Part shown: in pieces, positions 1 to 13,522 of the stretch
Layout of the letters: each line of letters starts with the position of its first letter
Numbering within the stretch: position 1 is the stretch's first letter
Origin: Hirudinaria manillensis
Lineage: Eukaryota > Annelida > Clitellata > Hirudinida > Hirudinidae
Direction: 5' to 3'
Assembly (NCBI GenBank): GCA_034509925.1
Contig: CM067532.1
Coordinates: 5,606,142 to 5,670,141 of the forward strand
DNA length: 64,000 nt
The notes under the pieces: model-generated
Told to the model about the DNA's origin: nothing
The model's input: only the letters and a program-made list of their open reading frames with translations
The model's database searches: none
Program-made: the position numbers and the translations under genes

Positions 1-453
1 GAATTTAACTGCAACTGTTTTGAGTATTGTCCTTAAAGCCATTCAAAAGTTTGTAACTTTTGTGATCCATCACCTTGGTGATATTCATGCCATTCAACAA
101 ACAGGTCTTTTGACTATTTTGACATGTCATTCATCTGACATAGATATAAAAACTTTGGCATTGAGATTTGGCATCATAACCTTATGGAATTTAGCTTTTT
201 AAGTGGTTTCAGATTAGATATTACAAGAAGGAATGGTGTGGTTAGGATTAGTTTTTATTTCCTAAAACATCTAATTTAATATAATTATCTTAAAGAACAT
301 AAATTTATTATACTTGTTATTCATTAAATCTTGTTGCATAACAAAATACTGTCAGGTTCATTAACTTTAATAAAATAAAATTATTCTTAAGCATATACCA
401 TATTTTTCTTAAATCAATTAAAATGCCTAAATAACGATTCTTAAAACAAAAAC

Positions 454-2914
454 CTCTGAAGAACTTGAAATGATCTCTATATCTTTTGGAATTGAGTCAT
501 CATCTATTGAACTGAAAATTTTAAAGTTTAAATTTCAATTTCAACGTAAGGTGTTCAGCAACAAGGAAAGATTCTAACTAACTAGTTTCTAAGACTTTGC
601 AGAGACATTTCTTTTTTTGGGAAGGTGTCGTAATTCTTTAAAGAACTCTAAAAATCAATACCAATCAGTGCACATTATTCAGATATTCTTTGAAAATGTG
701 AATTAATAAAGTACCAATTTCTCGACATATTCGTCACAATTGTCCATCAGCAACTTGTTTTTGCCTCTGAGTAGTGAACGAAGTTAGTTTTTGAAGCAAT
801 CCACTCTTTAGAAAGTAATGAACTCACTGACTCAAGATTCCGAATTTGTTTTAAGAGATTTTCTTTTTCCAATGCAATCCATTCAGATACTTCTAATGAA
901 ATCCTTTTTATGAAATTATTATTATTATTATTATTACAAACATTTATTTATTATATAAATAATTTAAAGATATAAGTACTTCAGATATTAAAAATATACC
1001 AGTCACAAGTATTTGTATGGAGATGATTATATCAATTATGAATTTCAATTGAAGTTCAATTATGAGAAAATCTATAGCAAGAAAACTTACTCACTGTCTC
1101 TGACACATTTTATTATTTATTTTATTTGATTCTATTTTGCTTATTTTGGCCTGTGTTTCTTCAAGACTGAATATAGAATCACTAAATTCTTTCTCCATCA
1201 TTTTCTTTTCCTATTTTAATGTGAAAAATGTTTTAATTTAATATAATTTGTTGCAACTACTAATTTATAACTTCCAACAAATATTAGTAGTATAATTTAA
1301 AAGGATCCTTTAAAAAGATCTTAAAACCAATAATTGTTGGTATTCTTTCTAAAGCCAGATCAATTAAGAATAAAATTTATTCTTAACACTTAAAGTTAAA
1401 TGTTTAGATTGCTTTAGAATTCATTTTAAGCAATTCCTAAGCAATTTATTATAAGCCACATCATTGTTCAACTTCTAAGTGTCAAATTATCAAAAAAGGA
1501 CAATAACAATCGAATGACATGTGCAATGTCATCGAAGTGAATTTGCTAAAGGGTAGAAACCTCTTCATCTAGAATTTAAAAAAATATGAATTGTCTACCT
1601 CAAGAAGCAAATTATTCTTTTCCTGGACATCAATTGCTTTTGTTTGCATTTTTTTCATTTTCATCTCCATCTGATGGAAAGATAAATTAAAGTCCAATTT
1701 ACATCATAAAGCAATGAAGGAATTGAGTCACCTCTTTTTGTTGGGTCACCAATTCATCTAATCTCCTCTCCTTTTCTTGAAGTTCATATTCTAATTTTTG
1801 CCTGAGAATTTTCTCTTTTTCTACCTCCTTAAAATTGTTTTAATTAACTAATTTGTTTTAATTAATTAATTTGTTACTGTTAATTAGATGCATAATGTTG
1901 CTACATTTAAGAGAAAATTAAGAATTAACCTCCAAGCGAATCTTCTTTTTTTCTTCATTAATTTGTGCCTCCATCTCAGCATATAGCATATGAATCTCTT
2001 TATTATGGATTGTTTTGTTGCTATGAAAAGTATTATATCTATATATCTATGTATTTCACTCACTCATTCCCTCACTTAATTATATATACAAGCATGCATG
2101 ATATCAAAAATAAACATCTTGTAAAATAATAATAAATTATTTAATACACAATTTATATTAAATATTAACCCATTGAGACAGTTTAATTACTTTTCAATGG
2201 ATGCTTGTAAAGCTTTATGATCCATTTGTTTGTTTTCTAGCATTGATACAATTCTTGTAACAACATCTTCAAAGTTTACCAAGACATCAGGCTGTTCTTT
2301 GCTGAGTCTCAGCCATAATGACTTGATAGCAACAATGCTAAAATTTTGTTAATCAAACTTTACATAAATATCCCTTTTTTAAGTTCTTCATAACATTAAT
2401 ATGTGCTTTGTCAGCTTAAAAACTACTAACTCTTCATGTCTGTTGCTTATATCAAAATTTTCTATGAGAGATTTAACGCTCTTGGAAGGTATGTCTGATG
2501 CATCAAGTGTGGTATCATTTGAGAAAAGCTCAAAAGTTTCTTGAGAAGATGGTGATAAACCCACAAATTGGCCTTTTACATCACATATAATTGAATGAAT
2601 GGTTAATTAAAATATAATAAACTATCCTATCTCACCAAATCCATCAACAAATTTTTGTAGAGTTAAATAGCCTTTCTTTTCAACATCGAGATTGTCAAAG
2701 ACATCTTCCAGTTGTTCAGAAGAAAGTGGAAGTTCATCCTTTTGCAATACAAAAGCATCATCACAAATTTTGAAATAATTCTATTTAAATATTTTACTTG
2801 TAATCTGCGCATGTCTCTCTTTGTAATGAAGCCTTTGCTCTCATAATCACACAATTCAAACACAATTTTAGCTTTCTCCGCCATAGTGGCCATCAGATCA
2901 ATATCACTTGTCAT
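454..2914 (-). CDS. CRACR2A/EFCAB4-like EF-hand and coiled-coil protein (3' end unresolved)
   Basis: Relatives regulate store-operated calcium entry (CRACR2A binds Orai/STIM), sometimes with a C-terminal Rab GTPase domain. Coding starts at 2914 with MTSDIDLMATMAEKAK; exon 1 (2798-2914) holds the first EF-hand (FELCDYESKGFITKRD). Exon 2 (about 2636-2738) holds the second (DNLDVEKKGYLTLQKF), whose loop ends in Lys, so calcium binding there is doubtful. Exon 3 (about 2427-2572) is low-complexity acidic. The next exon (about 2200-2340) reads LWLRLSKEQPDVLVNFEDVV, a close match to the block after the EF-hands in human CRACR2A. Coiled-coil exons follow near 1930-2020 (EIHMLYAEMEAQI), 1733-1830, 1600-1675, 1090-1210 and 750-895, and a plausible last visible exon lies at 454-511. 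I found no Rab domain, so this may be a short form or the rest may lie outside. Family call is firm; the 3' half of the model is tentative. Confidence 0.8.
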
Positions 2915-4031
2915 AATTCAAAACTTTTCCTCATTGACAGATGGTAATTATCTTAAAATCCCTGGCGTCAATTATTAACGAAAGAAAACAACTTCGCCTA
3001 TGATGCTGTAATTGAGGTAACGAAACTTTACATTATCATTTAAAGTGAATATTTAGTGAACTATTACATTCCTTTCAAGAATTCATGTCGTCGCACCGCC
3101 AGGAACCCATCAAGACTTTATAATCAAGGTAACAACCTGTAGGCGGGCTCTAGCAAGTTTTAACTCATGGCACAAAGCTAAGCTAAGAGCTACATCAGTC
3201 ATTGTACTGTTTGTTCATTATAATAAAAACAGAGGGTTTGGATCTAGGTATGAAGCAAGTTATAATTATTTTTGTCAAAGCTTCTCAGGAAAATTCTTCA
3301 AATAAATTTCCCCCCTAACTTTCTGCACCACTCACAACTGAATTTAATATAAGAGTTGGTCAAGAAATGAAAGTGTAACTAAACGACTAAAATGATAGAT
3401 TTGGTAGGGTGATTATCTAATATTCAGAATCAGAGTTTTGACATAAAATTAAAGCCATTTAAGAGTGAAGAGGAAATCCTTTGAGTCGAAAAGAGTTTGC
3501 TTTCAAATTCATCAAACTTTTGTCTCTTATACAGTATAAGTTACACGAGCGTTAATTTCATTTTTTTTTTGGAAACATCGTATCACATGATGCTTTTTTC
3601 ACACAATTAATTCTTCTCAAGATACCTTTGAAACTTTTACACACTTTGTACTAAAAAACATGCCGTGATCTTATTAGTAGACTGAAATTTATAATACTTG
3701 ATTTAAGAATGAAGAATGAGATAAAACAAAATTGCTCATCCCTGCGATATATGATTTTTAACAAACAAGTTTGGGCGATAAGATCGGGTTTTTGATGCTC
3801 GGTGATTGTTGTGGTACGGTTGGTTCATCGGCTTTGTTATGCTTTTCAAATCATTACTGATTACTGAAAACATAGAGAATTGTTATTACATTCAATGACG
3901 ACATTATCTAAAGAGTTACTTTTATGCCCAAGCATTTTGCTAGCTTCAAATTCTATTTCTTGATTTGGACATTACTTACATTATTTAATCTCGAGATTTG
4001 AGGCCTTTATAGTAAAACTGTTAAATTTCAG
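2915..4031. other. Divergent intergenic region between EFCAB4-like gene and EMC5
   Basis: This gap separates two head-to-head genes and probably holds both promoters. An AG acceptor directly abuts the EMC5 start codon at 4032, so EMC5 must have at least one upstream non-coding exon here. A candidate is near 3078-3128, which ends in AATCAAG followed by GTAACA. No protein-coding exon was recognised. Confidence 0.5.
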
Positions 4032-4346
4032 ATGTCACTATCCATTGGAAAGATTTTGGTTGTCGTCGGGTTGCTTGCTCTTTTTCATGCAGCTTACTCG
4101 GCTGCGCAACATAGAGCTTACTTGAGAATGACAGAACAAGAATTCACAAGACTTCCACTAGACATTCTAACACAAACCCTTTTTGGGTTGCTTCTCACAT
4201 GCTTTGGAGTATCATCTGTCGTTGGTACTTTCAAAGAAATAAGGGCTGTTGCAGACCTTGAGAAGAGAACATGGGATTCTGTCAATTCCAGGACATCATT
4301 TTATGTGTTCAATCATCGAGGAAAAAAATTCTTTTGTGATGAATGA
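4032..4346 (+). CDS. EMC5: ER membrane protein complex subunit 5 (EMC5/MMGT1)
   Basis: EMC5 (MMGT1 in mammals) is a two-helix subunit of the ER membrane protein complex, which inserts tail-anchored and multipass proteins into the ER membrane. The 104-residue product is encoded in one coding exon. It starts MSLSIGKILVVVGLLALFHA (first membrane helix) followed by the family signature AAYSAAQHRAYLRMTEQEF. A second helix spans about residues 47-67 (TLFGLLLTCFGVSSVVGTF). The cytosolic end contains SFYVFNHRGKKFF, nearly identical to human SFYVFNHRGRVLF. The human protein is 131 residues; this one lacks most of the variable tail. The start is preceded immediately by a splice acceptor (TTTCAG), so the 5' UTR is spliced. 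Confidence 0.95.
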   Translation: MSLSIGKILVVVGLLALFHAAYSAAQHRAYLRMTEQEFTRLPLDILTQTLFGLLLTCFGVSSVVGTFKEIRAVADLEKRTWDSVNSRTSFYVFNHRGKKFFCDE

Positions 4347-5205
4347 ATTTGCCCATAGAGTTCTGTTTCATTGTTTATTGTTTCTGAAATTTTAATGTTC
4401 ATAATTGGCATCTTTCTAATTATTTTCATGTTTACGATATTTATTTGATGCTCGTGGTGTGGTAAATAATGTTTAAAGATTATCTAAATTTAATTTTCTT
4501 ATTGTGATACACTAATGAATTCTACACAGTTTAATGCAGTCTACAATTGGACAAAGCCAGATGAGGTGTGGTGGAGTCATTAATGTTTGAAGGCCATTTA
4601 AACTTTCTTGTTGAGGCCAGGTGTTGGGTTGCAATTCCATCTTTAGATGATATGACTAGAAATTTTAATGGGGATTCTAATTTGGGCAAAACAATTGAAA
4701 TAAGGGTCGTGAAACAAACAATGAATCAGAGTCTTTGTTTGAAATCAGAAGTTGGAGTTGAGATTAGCTGGTTTGTTAGTGAAGTTTTTGGTTGATTTGC
4801 TGCGCGTATTCGTAACTACATGTCTGTTGCTTAAAATTACTTTATTGATTTTATCCTACGTTTTTAAATACTGAGTGAAAAAATTTGTGAGACCCCAACA
4901 CACCAGCGATGATGCGTTGTTTCAGTTTTCTCCTGTGAGAAAAACATCCACATGTTTGTTTTCTTTGCAAATATTCTAACCCCTATAAAAATATAAATTG
5001 GAGTTGGCCGAATCTGCCCACGTAATGTGTATTTTACTAAAAAAAAGTGAGAAAGGAAATTAGTACGCACGTTTTACCTCAAATATTATAATTTAAATTT
5101 GGGGGAAGGTTTCTTATTTAATCTCTTGTTCCGACTGGTCCGGGGTGAGTGTTGGGAATTTTGCCAAATATCTCTTTTCGAGAGTTTGTGGCAACATTCA
5201 CCTAA
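4347..5205. other. Intergenic region, EMC5 to TAB1
   Basis: It holds the EMC5 3' UTR and the TAB1 promoter or 5' UTR. A 75-codon open frame at 4568-4795 has no splice context or recognisable motif and is treated as chance. Nothing else was recognised. Confidence 0.4.
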
Positions 5206-8200
5206 ATGTTTAGTGGAACATTTTCTGGAATTGGTAGGACGAGATCGAGTGGTAGAGATGAAGGATACTTTTGCAACAGGTTTGATATGAAAATGTAAAT
5301 AGCCGAGTAACTAATACGCTCTTTGGTTTGCGATTTTCGTAGAAATATAGCTGTTTAGCATAAAGGTTGATTGCGAACTAATCAATAAGTTTTTTTTTTA
5401 GCGCAAGTATCTTAATAAGCATGACGCATTTCGTATTATCTTTTTGCTATCCATTATAAAGTTTGGCCGGAATATTAAGTGTGCTCCAAAAAATTGTAAC
5501 ATTAAACCACTTTGCAATCTATGTGTTGCATTGTAAGCATTACCAACTTCTTAACTAAAGTTGCTAATGTATTTTATTAATTTGATATTGAATGCCCTTA
5601 AAGTGTCAATATTAAGATCAATAACAGTTTAATTCACTAGATTCTTAAATGTAGCACATAAATAATTGATGATATAAGTTGGAGCATGTGACAAATCATG
5701 ATTTGCATAATTATTGTTTGAGTCTGTATTAATTGCTAAAAATAACAATTAATATTCAGCATTTCAGACAACATTGTCCTGTATGGATTGTTCACTGACT
5801 GTAATGACAAGATTGCTTCCAAATATGCAGCTAAACATTTTCCAATAGAATTTCTCAACCTATGGAAAGAGCAAGTGGAGAAGCCAGACATTGTGTTGAT
5901 GTTGAAAATGGTAAACAAAGAATGAATCATCATTAGATTTGTTGCTGATGTCATAATGGCATTTCCTGAGACAATCCTTACGTCTTGGTTGACATTTTTT
6001 TAAATTAACCGATATATTTGAAATCATTTTCTAAAGGGAATTATTACATGTATCAGGGGTCTCAAACATGAAGCTTACTATGTAGTAGTTGAATGCAGGC
6101 CAAGACACATCATTTGAAGAAAGAAAAATGTCTATAGTTATATTCATAACTAGTAGCAGTAGCTATATATAAAAAGTTTTATTGGGATTTGAAATTCTTA
6201 ATGAAGCAAAATTGCAAACTAGGGCTGGGCTAGGCTTTTTCAAATTAGAATTATAACTGCAATATTGTGTCCTGTACTAGGAAGTATTATTTTGAAAATG
6301 AATTTAGATGAAAGATGCATTGTGCATGCTGCTATCATATTAATTGAAGAATGCTACTAAATTAAATAAAAACATTTTGGGGTTAAACTAATCACTAACA
6401 GTTAATAAGATGAATAGGTAATCCAATTTAAGGAAGGTTTTAATTTTTGATTTTATTTGGGTTAAACATATAAATATTTTGGATAATGAGGCCCTTGGAA
6501 AACTTGTGTTTGATACCCCCATAGATCATTAAATGTCCTGGCATAAGTTCATCATTTTTATTAATTAATATTTTGTCCAGTGATGGACAATATTTTGGAT
6601 TCAAAATGAATCGTTTTGTTTGGAATTGATCTGAATTGATAATGTTCCTTAGAAAAACCTATTCAGATGCTTAGTTTGTTCTCCTAGAAGCTAAATAATT
6701 CATTGGAAATTGTTTTGAAAAACCGTATAAGACTTTAGATTTTTGTGAAAAGCAACAATCACAAAAATTTGTTTTCTCTCCAGGTTTTTGAAAAAATAGA
6801 AAACAGATTGTTGCAACTTCAAGTGGGTTCATGTTTTTTTTAATGAATTATAAATTGGTTGATTCTAAAGGTTTCTTAAAATGAAGCATCTTTTAATCTT
6901 AGGTTGGTAGGAAAATTGATGGAACAAGTGCCCTCATTGTTGTTATTCATGGACATGAAATGTTTTTTGCACATACAGGTTTCTTCATTGAAGTCTTTTT
7001 ATCATAAGCAATCTAACAACTATTCATTTAGCAACTTAGAACACTTTGGCAGGAGAGGAGGGTCATGCAGTGGAACATAGGCTGACTCTTGTTATGGTCT
7101 TAAATGTCAATATATATATATATATATATATATAAATTGTGATTTAAAGCCATGATCACTGGATGTTATATTCTTTAAAGGGGACAAAGTTTTAATTGGA
7201 ACTTGAATTATGTTGCTTCATCCAATTATTCTCAGAATTTTCTCAGTTCTCTTTTGTGGATGATGATTGGCATTATTGTTAATATGTGGATTACTTATCT
7301 TACAAAATAAGTACATAGATAATAATTGTTCTCACCAATGATATCGACATAAGTTATCAGTGCGATATATGTACTCTATTGTTAAAAATTATTATAAAAA
7401 TTTGTTTTTTAAATTTTACTTGATCCAGGCTGCAACAGGGTATTACTGTACATGAAGCAAGATGATGTAACTTACATCAACCAATTGGTAGTGGAACATA
7501 ATTTGAAAAATAGCAAAGAATTGAAAAGACTTAGTGACATGGGCATTGAGAGATCGCACCTTACCTCTGAAGACTTCATGGGATATCCATTTACTCGTTG
7601 TCTTGGAAACATAAACCTCAAGAAATTTTATGGTAGCATACCATCGCTAGGGTAAATAAAATTATGCATAACTTATAACTGCAGGCATAATTATTTGCTG
7701 CTATCTTATCAATAGAACTCTGACGTCCTCTCCATGGATCGCAACACCTGACATTGTTGGTCCATTCAAGATTACGGAATCTAATTTGATGCTAGTTTTA
7801 GCCTGCAATGGTATAGTCAATTATTTCACAAATGCTGGATATTTGGCAAGCGAGATAAACAAAGAGATTATTTCAAGAATTAATCATCAAATTCCCCTTC
7901 AGCCAACATTGGATGGTGTGGCTCAAGCAGTGGTTGATGAAATTACATTTTCTCCTCTACCTTCCAAGAAGGGATTTCCCCCAAAAGTTGATACTTCAAC
8001 ATTAATAATACATTGTTTCAAAAACATTTTTGCTATTTCATGTAGCAATGACCAGTTTATTGCATGCAATTCTTTAGAACCACTCTCAATCGATGTCAAC
8101 CAAGGTGGTTACAGTGAAACTCAGCTGAGATCTTATTATGTTTCTCCTTATTCATCAAGGCATGAGACAAAGTCAGTATGTGATTCATTTTCTAAATCTC

Positions 8201-8379
8201 CTTCAAAATCAAGTGCATTGCCTTTGGATGAAAATGGCCGGATTGCACCTTACGTGGATTTTTCATCCTATTATCAAGCTATGGACAAGCTAGCTGCAGA
8301 TTACAAGTTGGATAACAATTCAGATTTTAAAGCCCTGTTGGAATTTGAAAAGATTTCAAGAGACATTATTAATAACTAA
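5206..8379 (+). CDS. TAB1: TAB1-like, TAK1-binding PP2C-fold pseudophosphatase
   Basis: TAB1 binds and activates the kinase TAK1 (MAP3K7) and also docks p38; its PP2C-like fold is catalytically dead. Six exons join in frame: 5206-5294, 5760-5910, 6784-6822 (39 nt), 6903-6978, 7429-7651 and 7716-8379, giving about 413 residues against about 504 in human. The N-terminus reads MFSGTFSGIGRTRSSG, aligning with human LSGVGSASNRSY. DNIVLYGLFTDCND replaces CFLYGVFNGYDG, where active PP2C enzymes have a DG metal motif. Other anchors are FAHTGCNRVLLY, LDGVAQAVVDEI and the C-terminal TAK1-binding block ENGRIAPYVDFSSYYQAMDK (human EDGRVEPYVDFAEFYRLW). The serine-rich linker of human TAB1 is shorter here. 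The 39-nt exon was found by homology (VFEKIENRLL against human AFDVVERSFL) and fits phase 0 on both sides. Intron 3 holds a (TA)n run. Confidence 0.9.
7110..7135. repeat. (TA)n microsatellite in TAB1 intron
   Basis: A run of about 12 TA units lies in the intron between the TAB1 exons ending at 6978 and starting at 7429. It has no coding content. Confidence 0.9.
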
Positions 8380-10632
8380 CTTGTTGGTTTCATTGTCATC
8401 TTACACCTAATTTTCTAAAAATGGTGGTTTTTTTTCAAGCTGAGTTAGTTGTTTTCATTAATGGTAAAATGTCACTTTGAGTGTTGGTGGAAAAGACACC
8501 AGAGTCACTGGCAATAGGTGACCCACTATGTATTTAAGTATATCTATCTGTTATAATCTCTAAATGTGTTTGTTCTCACCTAATCATATAATGGTGCAAT
8601 TCTCTTACATACACACGCATAAGATATATACGTATACATAATGTGAGGGGTATTCACTGATGGAACTCGAACAACTTGAGTTAGTGTTGCTTGCTTTGGC
8701 AAGTACACTTAGATTATCTTCTGAGTGAGATATATCTCGATGTGATGTGAAGGCACCTTAAATGATTGTAACCGATTCCCCTGCCTGGTATCTGACACGA
8801 CGCAATGGCTTGTTGCCGCTACCTATGCCTGCGGGTATGCCTATTTGCTTTAGCTTTCTGTAAGATTTCGTGTTCTGATAAGAATTTTTGACGTTTCGGA
8901 GTTAACCGAATTTTCGGCAGCAAGCAATGCCTCTATTTTACTTGACAATGAATCGATTTTATTAATTTGAGTTTTTTTGGTGATTTGCAGAGATCAAGTC
9001 CTTTCATCACGCGTTGTTATTAGCGACCTCATAAATTTTTTTGGAGGTTTTAGTGACATATTTTATGCTATTTTTGAAGTTTGGAGAAATAATGAGCCAA
9101 GAAAAGATGTGACATTTTTATGACAATCGAATAAAGACTGAGTCTAAAAAAAGAGGGACGTATGGAAATAAACTAAAATACAATGTCTATGGCGAAAAGC
9201 CATTATTATCTCAGTTGTATAAACATCAGTAATTAGCAATTGTGGGACCTTGACAGGTAGTAAGAACTTATTGGACAATGATTGGATTATATTTTCAAAT
9301 ATTGAAAAGCTCGCTTTCGATTTGCTCGGGATGAACAGTTTTAGAATGCACACATTCCTCTATCTTTAACAATACTCCATAGTAGATGAAGGATTTGTCA
9401 TGCGATGAGACTGCTTCAGGCGACGATCAATTATATGGCAACAGATGCTCGTGTTCTGTTTAATTTCTCTGACTGTTTTTGCCGATTTAGATTAGCTCTT
9501 TTAATTCGGATAATGTTTACTATTCCCCTGATATCATTTAATATTATGATTACATACTAAATTAATTAACTATTTAGTACATAATGTTTTGTAGATTATG
9601 CCATAAATAACGAGAAACACAATAATAACAGCATTATCTTAAATGCTAGCTTAAAACAACAATATAAAACACGCCAGAGCACAGTTCAACGTAATATTCG
9701 TTTTGGTTGTCGCGTCCTCTGTTGTCTTCCGTGTAAATATGCTGTTTTACGAATAGCATGTGTTACTTTGGCTCGCCTTGTAGTGTTTTTATGTCGATGC
9801 TAAAAGGCAAATTTGGAGTTGCCGTTAGTTTTCTATTTATTATTACTTGTACATTATTTATTAAGGCTATGTAATTTATTTGTCTTAAATAGTTGCTGAA
9901 GAGTTATAAAGTTACTGATTGTATGCGATGGCTCACAGAAATACTGGAGAGCGAATAGGCGGTTAAAGGAAATCAATATCTATTATCATACGAAATACTT
10001 GCATTTTTTTAAGATTTTGTCTTCTTTAACAGAAATGAAATCTGTGTCTTTCAATTGGTAGGGTGACATCATTAGGAATCCAACACATAAATTGCAAAAA
10101 ATACTTAGATATTAAATTAGGATGAAGAGGATTATTAACATAGCCTTGAGTTGCAGGTGTGCTTTTGATGATTTAGCTTGTGTAAAGGTGAAGCCATGTT
10201 TTCAGTAGCAAGTTCATGGTTTAGAAGGAGTTTTGGATGTCAGCAAACATTGCTGATGGTATTGAGCTGTCTGTACCTGTCTTTAGAACTTAGTATGAAT
10301 GCATGCTGGAGTATATATTTATATCATTAAGAGTGCTTGGCTTATTGTTAAATCCTTTTTAAAATTGAAGGTTATATTAGTTAGTGCTATTGTCATCGTA
10401 TTGCTAAATATATAATATTACATGGTGTAGATTTAGTATTTGTCAGTAAATCAATTGATATTTGATTATGGAGTAAGTTTATAATAAAACTTATATTTCC
10501 ATATATATATATGTCCAAAACTGTCCTTAACTTTTATTTTAATGCAACAATCTTATTTAATAATTTTGTTCTTATAATTTAATTGTAAATCCAATTTATA
10601 ATCATGCATTTCACAGATTTGGCAGTAGAACG
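8380..10632. other. Intergenic region, TAB1 to TPST
   Basis: 2.2 kb without a recognised protein gene. The TPST start at 10633 lies 16 nt after a splice acceptor (CATTTCACAG), so a 5' UTR exon of TPST should lie upstream; the slightly GC-richer stretch near 9680-9800 is a candidate. The 69-codon minus-strand frame at 9144-9353 has no family resemblance. Confidence 0.4.
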
Positions 10633-13522
10633 ATGGCCAAGAAGAATTTAAAGAAAATTTTTGTTTGTTGCATTTTTGTGGCGATTTTAGTGACATTTGT
10701 GAGACTCTACTGCAACGGATTCAATTCAGCTCATCTGTCACATGGCATAGTTTTGAAAAACAGTTATGAGTACAGTTTTTCAAACAACGAGACCACTCGG
10801 TTTACTTACGACCATTTAACACCTCTGATATTTGTTGGCGGTATGCCGAGGAGTGGAACGACGCTGATGCGAGCTCTCCTTGACGCCCATTCGGAAATAA
10901 GATGTGGCGAAGAGACAAGGGTTGGTTCAAAAGAGTTTTAATCATTTAAACAGAACTTTAAGTTGGAAAAAAAAAGAGTTTTAAGTTAATAGCATTACTT
11001 CAGATAATACCTAGGATACTCTCGCTGAAAAATCAATGGATTCGCTCAAAAAAAGAGGCAGACAGGTTATTGGAGGGAGGTGTAACAAATGAAGTAATAA
11101 ATTCTGCAATGGCTGCTTTCATAATTGAGATCATTGTCAAACATGGAGAACCAGCTCCTCGACTGTGTAATAAGGATCCGTTCACTTTGAAATACATGGT
11201 CGAACTGGCAGACATGTTTCCAAATGCACGATTTTTGTTAATGGTGCGAGACGGACGTGCGGTCGTTCATTCTGTTATATCCAGGAAGGTCACCATCACT
11301 GGTTAGGATTTTGTAGTTTCAATATAGTGTTTCATGCTTGTGAATATATTTAGCTCCATTGGGTCCAAACGTTTGAAAGTCATGTAAAAATTCTCATTTT
11401 TAACTGAACTCTCAGTAAATAAATTCTTATTGAAGGCTTTGATTTGGAAAACTTTGAGGCTTCACTGCAGAAATGGAATTCAATAATTTCTTCCATGTAC
11501 ACCCAATGTCAAAAAGTTGGACCCACAAAATGCATGATGGTTTTCTATGAGCAATTGGTTCTTCATCCAGCTCAAGTCATGACTGATGTTCTTAAATTTC
11601 TGGAAATCCCATGGGATGAGAGAGTGATGCACCATCAAGATTACATCAATAAGCCTGGTGGAATTTCCTTATCTAAGTAAAGATTTCTTTGTTTAGATTT
11701 TCAAAAATCTATCGAAAAATGGCAGACTTGTGAAAAATCAACGGAACTATTGCAATTTGTTTAGTATGTGTTGCCTCATTCTGAGCAGCTCAATTGAGCA
11801 AAGTAATTACTGAGAAATTAGAATCAAGCATCATCTGATTTTGATGAATCCAGTCATCATTTCTATGATTGCTTGGGATAGGTTGCAATTAAGATTTTAT
11901 AAATAAATGCTAGTTAATGTTTAGTAGAAATTATAAACAATCAAATGCTTTGTAACAATTAAAGCGATTAGATGGGCCTTGCATCACATTCAGTCTAACC
12001 TTTGTATGATGTTAAAATGGAGATTGATTGGTAGATATATTGATGATTTAACATAATTGGAGCAAGTAATTGGTCCATTGATTAGATTATCCTGAAAATG
12101 TATGAGTGTGCATGCCTTGCTTTTTATGTTCGATATTGATAACAATGATCCAACAAGTGTTGTTCAGAGAAAAGTTTTGCATGACTTCCCTTTACGTGAC
12201 TTGGGAAAATAGAAAAGCTATGATTGCCAGGCATTATTTTGTTTGATAATTTGTTTTCATGATTTGTCTCCTTCAGGTCGGAACGATCGACTGACCAGGT
12301 GGTGAAACCCGTGAATTTGGAGGCATTAACGAAATGGGTCGATCACGTGCCTGAAAATGTTAAACAGAACATCAGGAGACTTGCACCGATGCTAGAGAAA
12401 CTCGGTTATGACCCCGATGCATACCCTCCGAATTATGGAACTCCAGATGCAAGCGTTTGGTAAGTTTCATGATTAACTTTGTTTATGGCTATTAGTGGCT
12501 TGGTTATCAGTTTGGCATGGCAAAAAATATTTCATTATTTTGAAATACCATTGTGCATACGGATGAATGATGTTATTAAACTTACTCATTTGTTATTCTC
12601 ATGGTTTTGATTTATTAGGTTATTCTGCTTAAATTAGAAGGAATGCTTTTATTGGAATTTGATTTAGCATGTCTATGCTTTCTCAACTTCTAAACACTGT
12701 TTGATAACATATAATTATAATTAATTATAATGCATAATCATATTTACAAAGAATGACTTTCAAACATGAAACTAAAAGTTGTTCAATATTCTCCATTATT
12801 TCAATCATTCTAAAATACACTCTTTATCCCTCAACATAATCTAATACAATTATAGTAAAATTACCAGACTTTAAGGGACATTTCCTTAAGGAAGGTAGGT
12901 TTTCCCTGTCCAAAGGTATATATATGTTAAGAGAAGAAGAAGAAAATAGAATAATAAGAAAAATCATAAGATAGAAGGAATAGCAAACATATTAAAAAAA
13001 CATGCAGATGTTATAAAAATAAAAAGCCTCTACCGGCAAGTCATAAATATCAAATCTTTTAGGAAAGAGTTTTTGTGAGCTAACTATATAATCAACAGCG
13101 ATCCCAAATTTGTTTGCAACTCACTTTGATGTCAGAATCAAATTTGCTGATCTTTCTCTTGTTCCAACCCTTGGTGATTCGCAATTCAGTCTCTTAATTA
13201 TCTGCATGGGATTGCTTACAAACACACAAGTTAACTAAGTCAATATGACTGATTTAAATTTAATTAAGATGTTTTTAAATTTTAAATAAAAGTTAAATAA
13301 ATTTTATTTTAGAAATTTTGACACAGGCAGTTTTGTCCTGGGTTATTTTTGTCCTCGGCCTTTTTGTGATTATAAATACTATAGTACGATAATAATTTCA
13401 GGAATCAAACAAACCAGGTTCTGAAGAATTCTCAGTATTGGAGTAACAAGGCTGCTGAAGTTCATTCGAAGATACTGAAGAATGGCACGTCCGATAAAAA
13501 TCCTTTCAACTCGTCAGTTTAG
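10633..13522 (+). CDS. TPST: Tyrosylprotein sulfotransferase (TPST1/2 type)
   Basis: TPST transfers sulfate from PAPS to tyrosines of secreted and membrane proteins in the trans-Golgi. Five exons join in frame: 10633-10920, 11004-11301, 11436-11676, 12277-12459 and 13402-13522, giving 376 residues, the normal family length. The N-terminus is a type II signal anchor: KKNLKK followed by a hydrophobic stretch from about residue 8 to 24. [20 protein letters not shown] is the 5'-phosphosulfate loop, with the catalytic base region at [34 protein letters not shown] (3'-phosphate site) and YEQLVLHP follow, then [17 protein letters not shown] and [10 protein letters not shown]. The end NNTQ-like block ([13 protein letters not shown]) is also conserved. 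Every key motif of the animal family is present, so the enzyme should be active. Confidence 0.96.

Noticed and set aside
20-202. 60-codon plus-strand open frame at the left edge
   Set aside because: It lies opposite the EFCAB4-like gene, has no homology I recognise, and is expected by chance at this length.
4568-4795. 75-codon frame after EMC5
   Set aside because: No family resemblance and no splice or conservation evidence.
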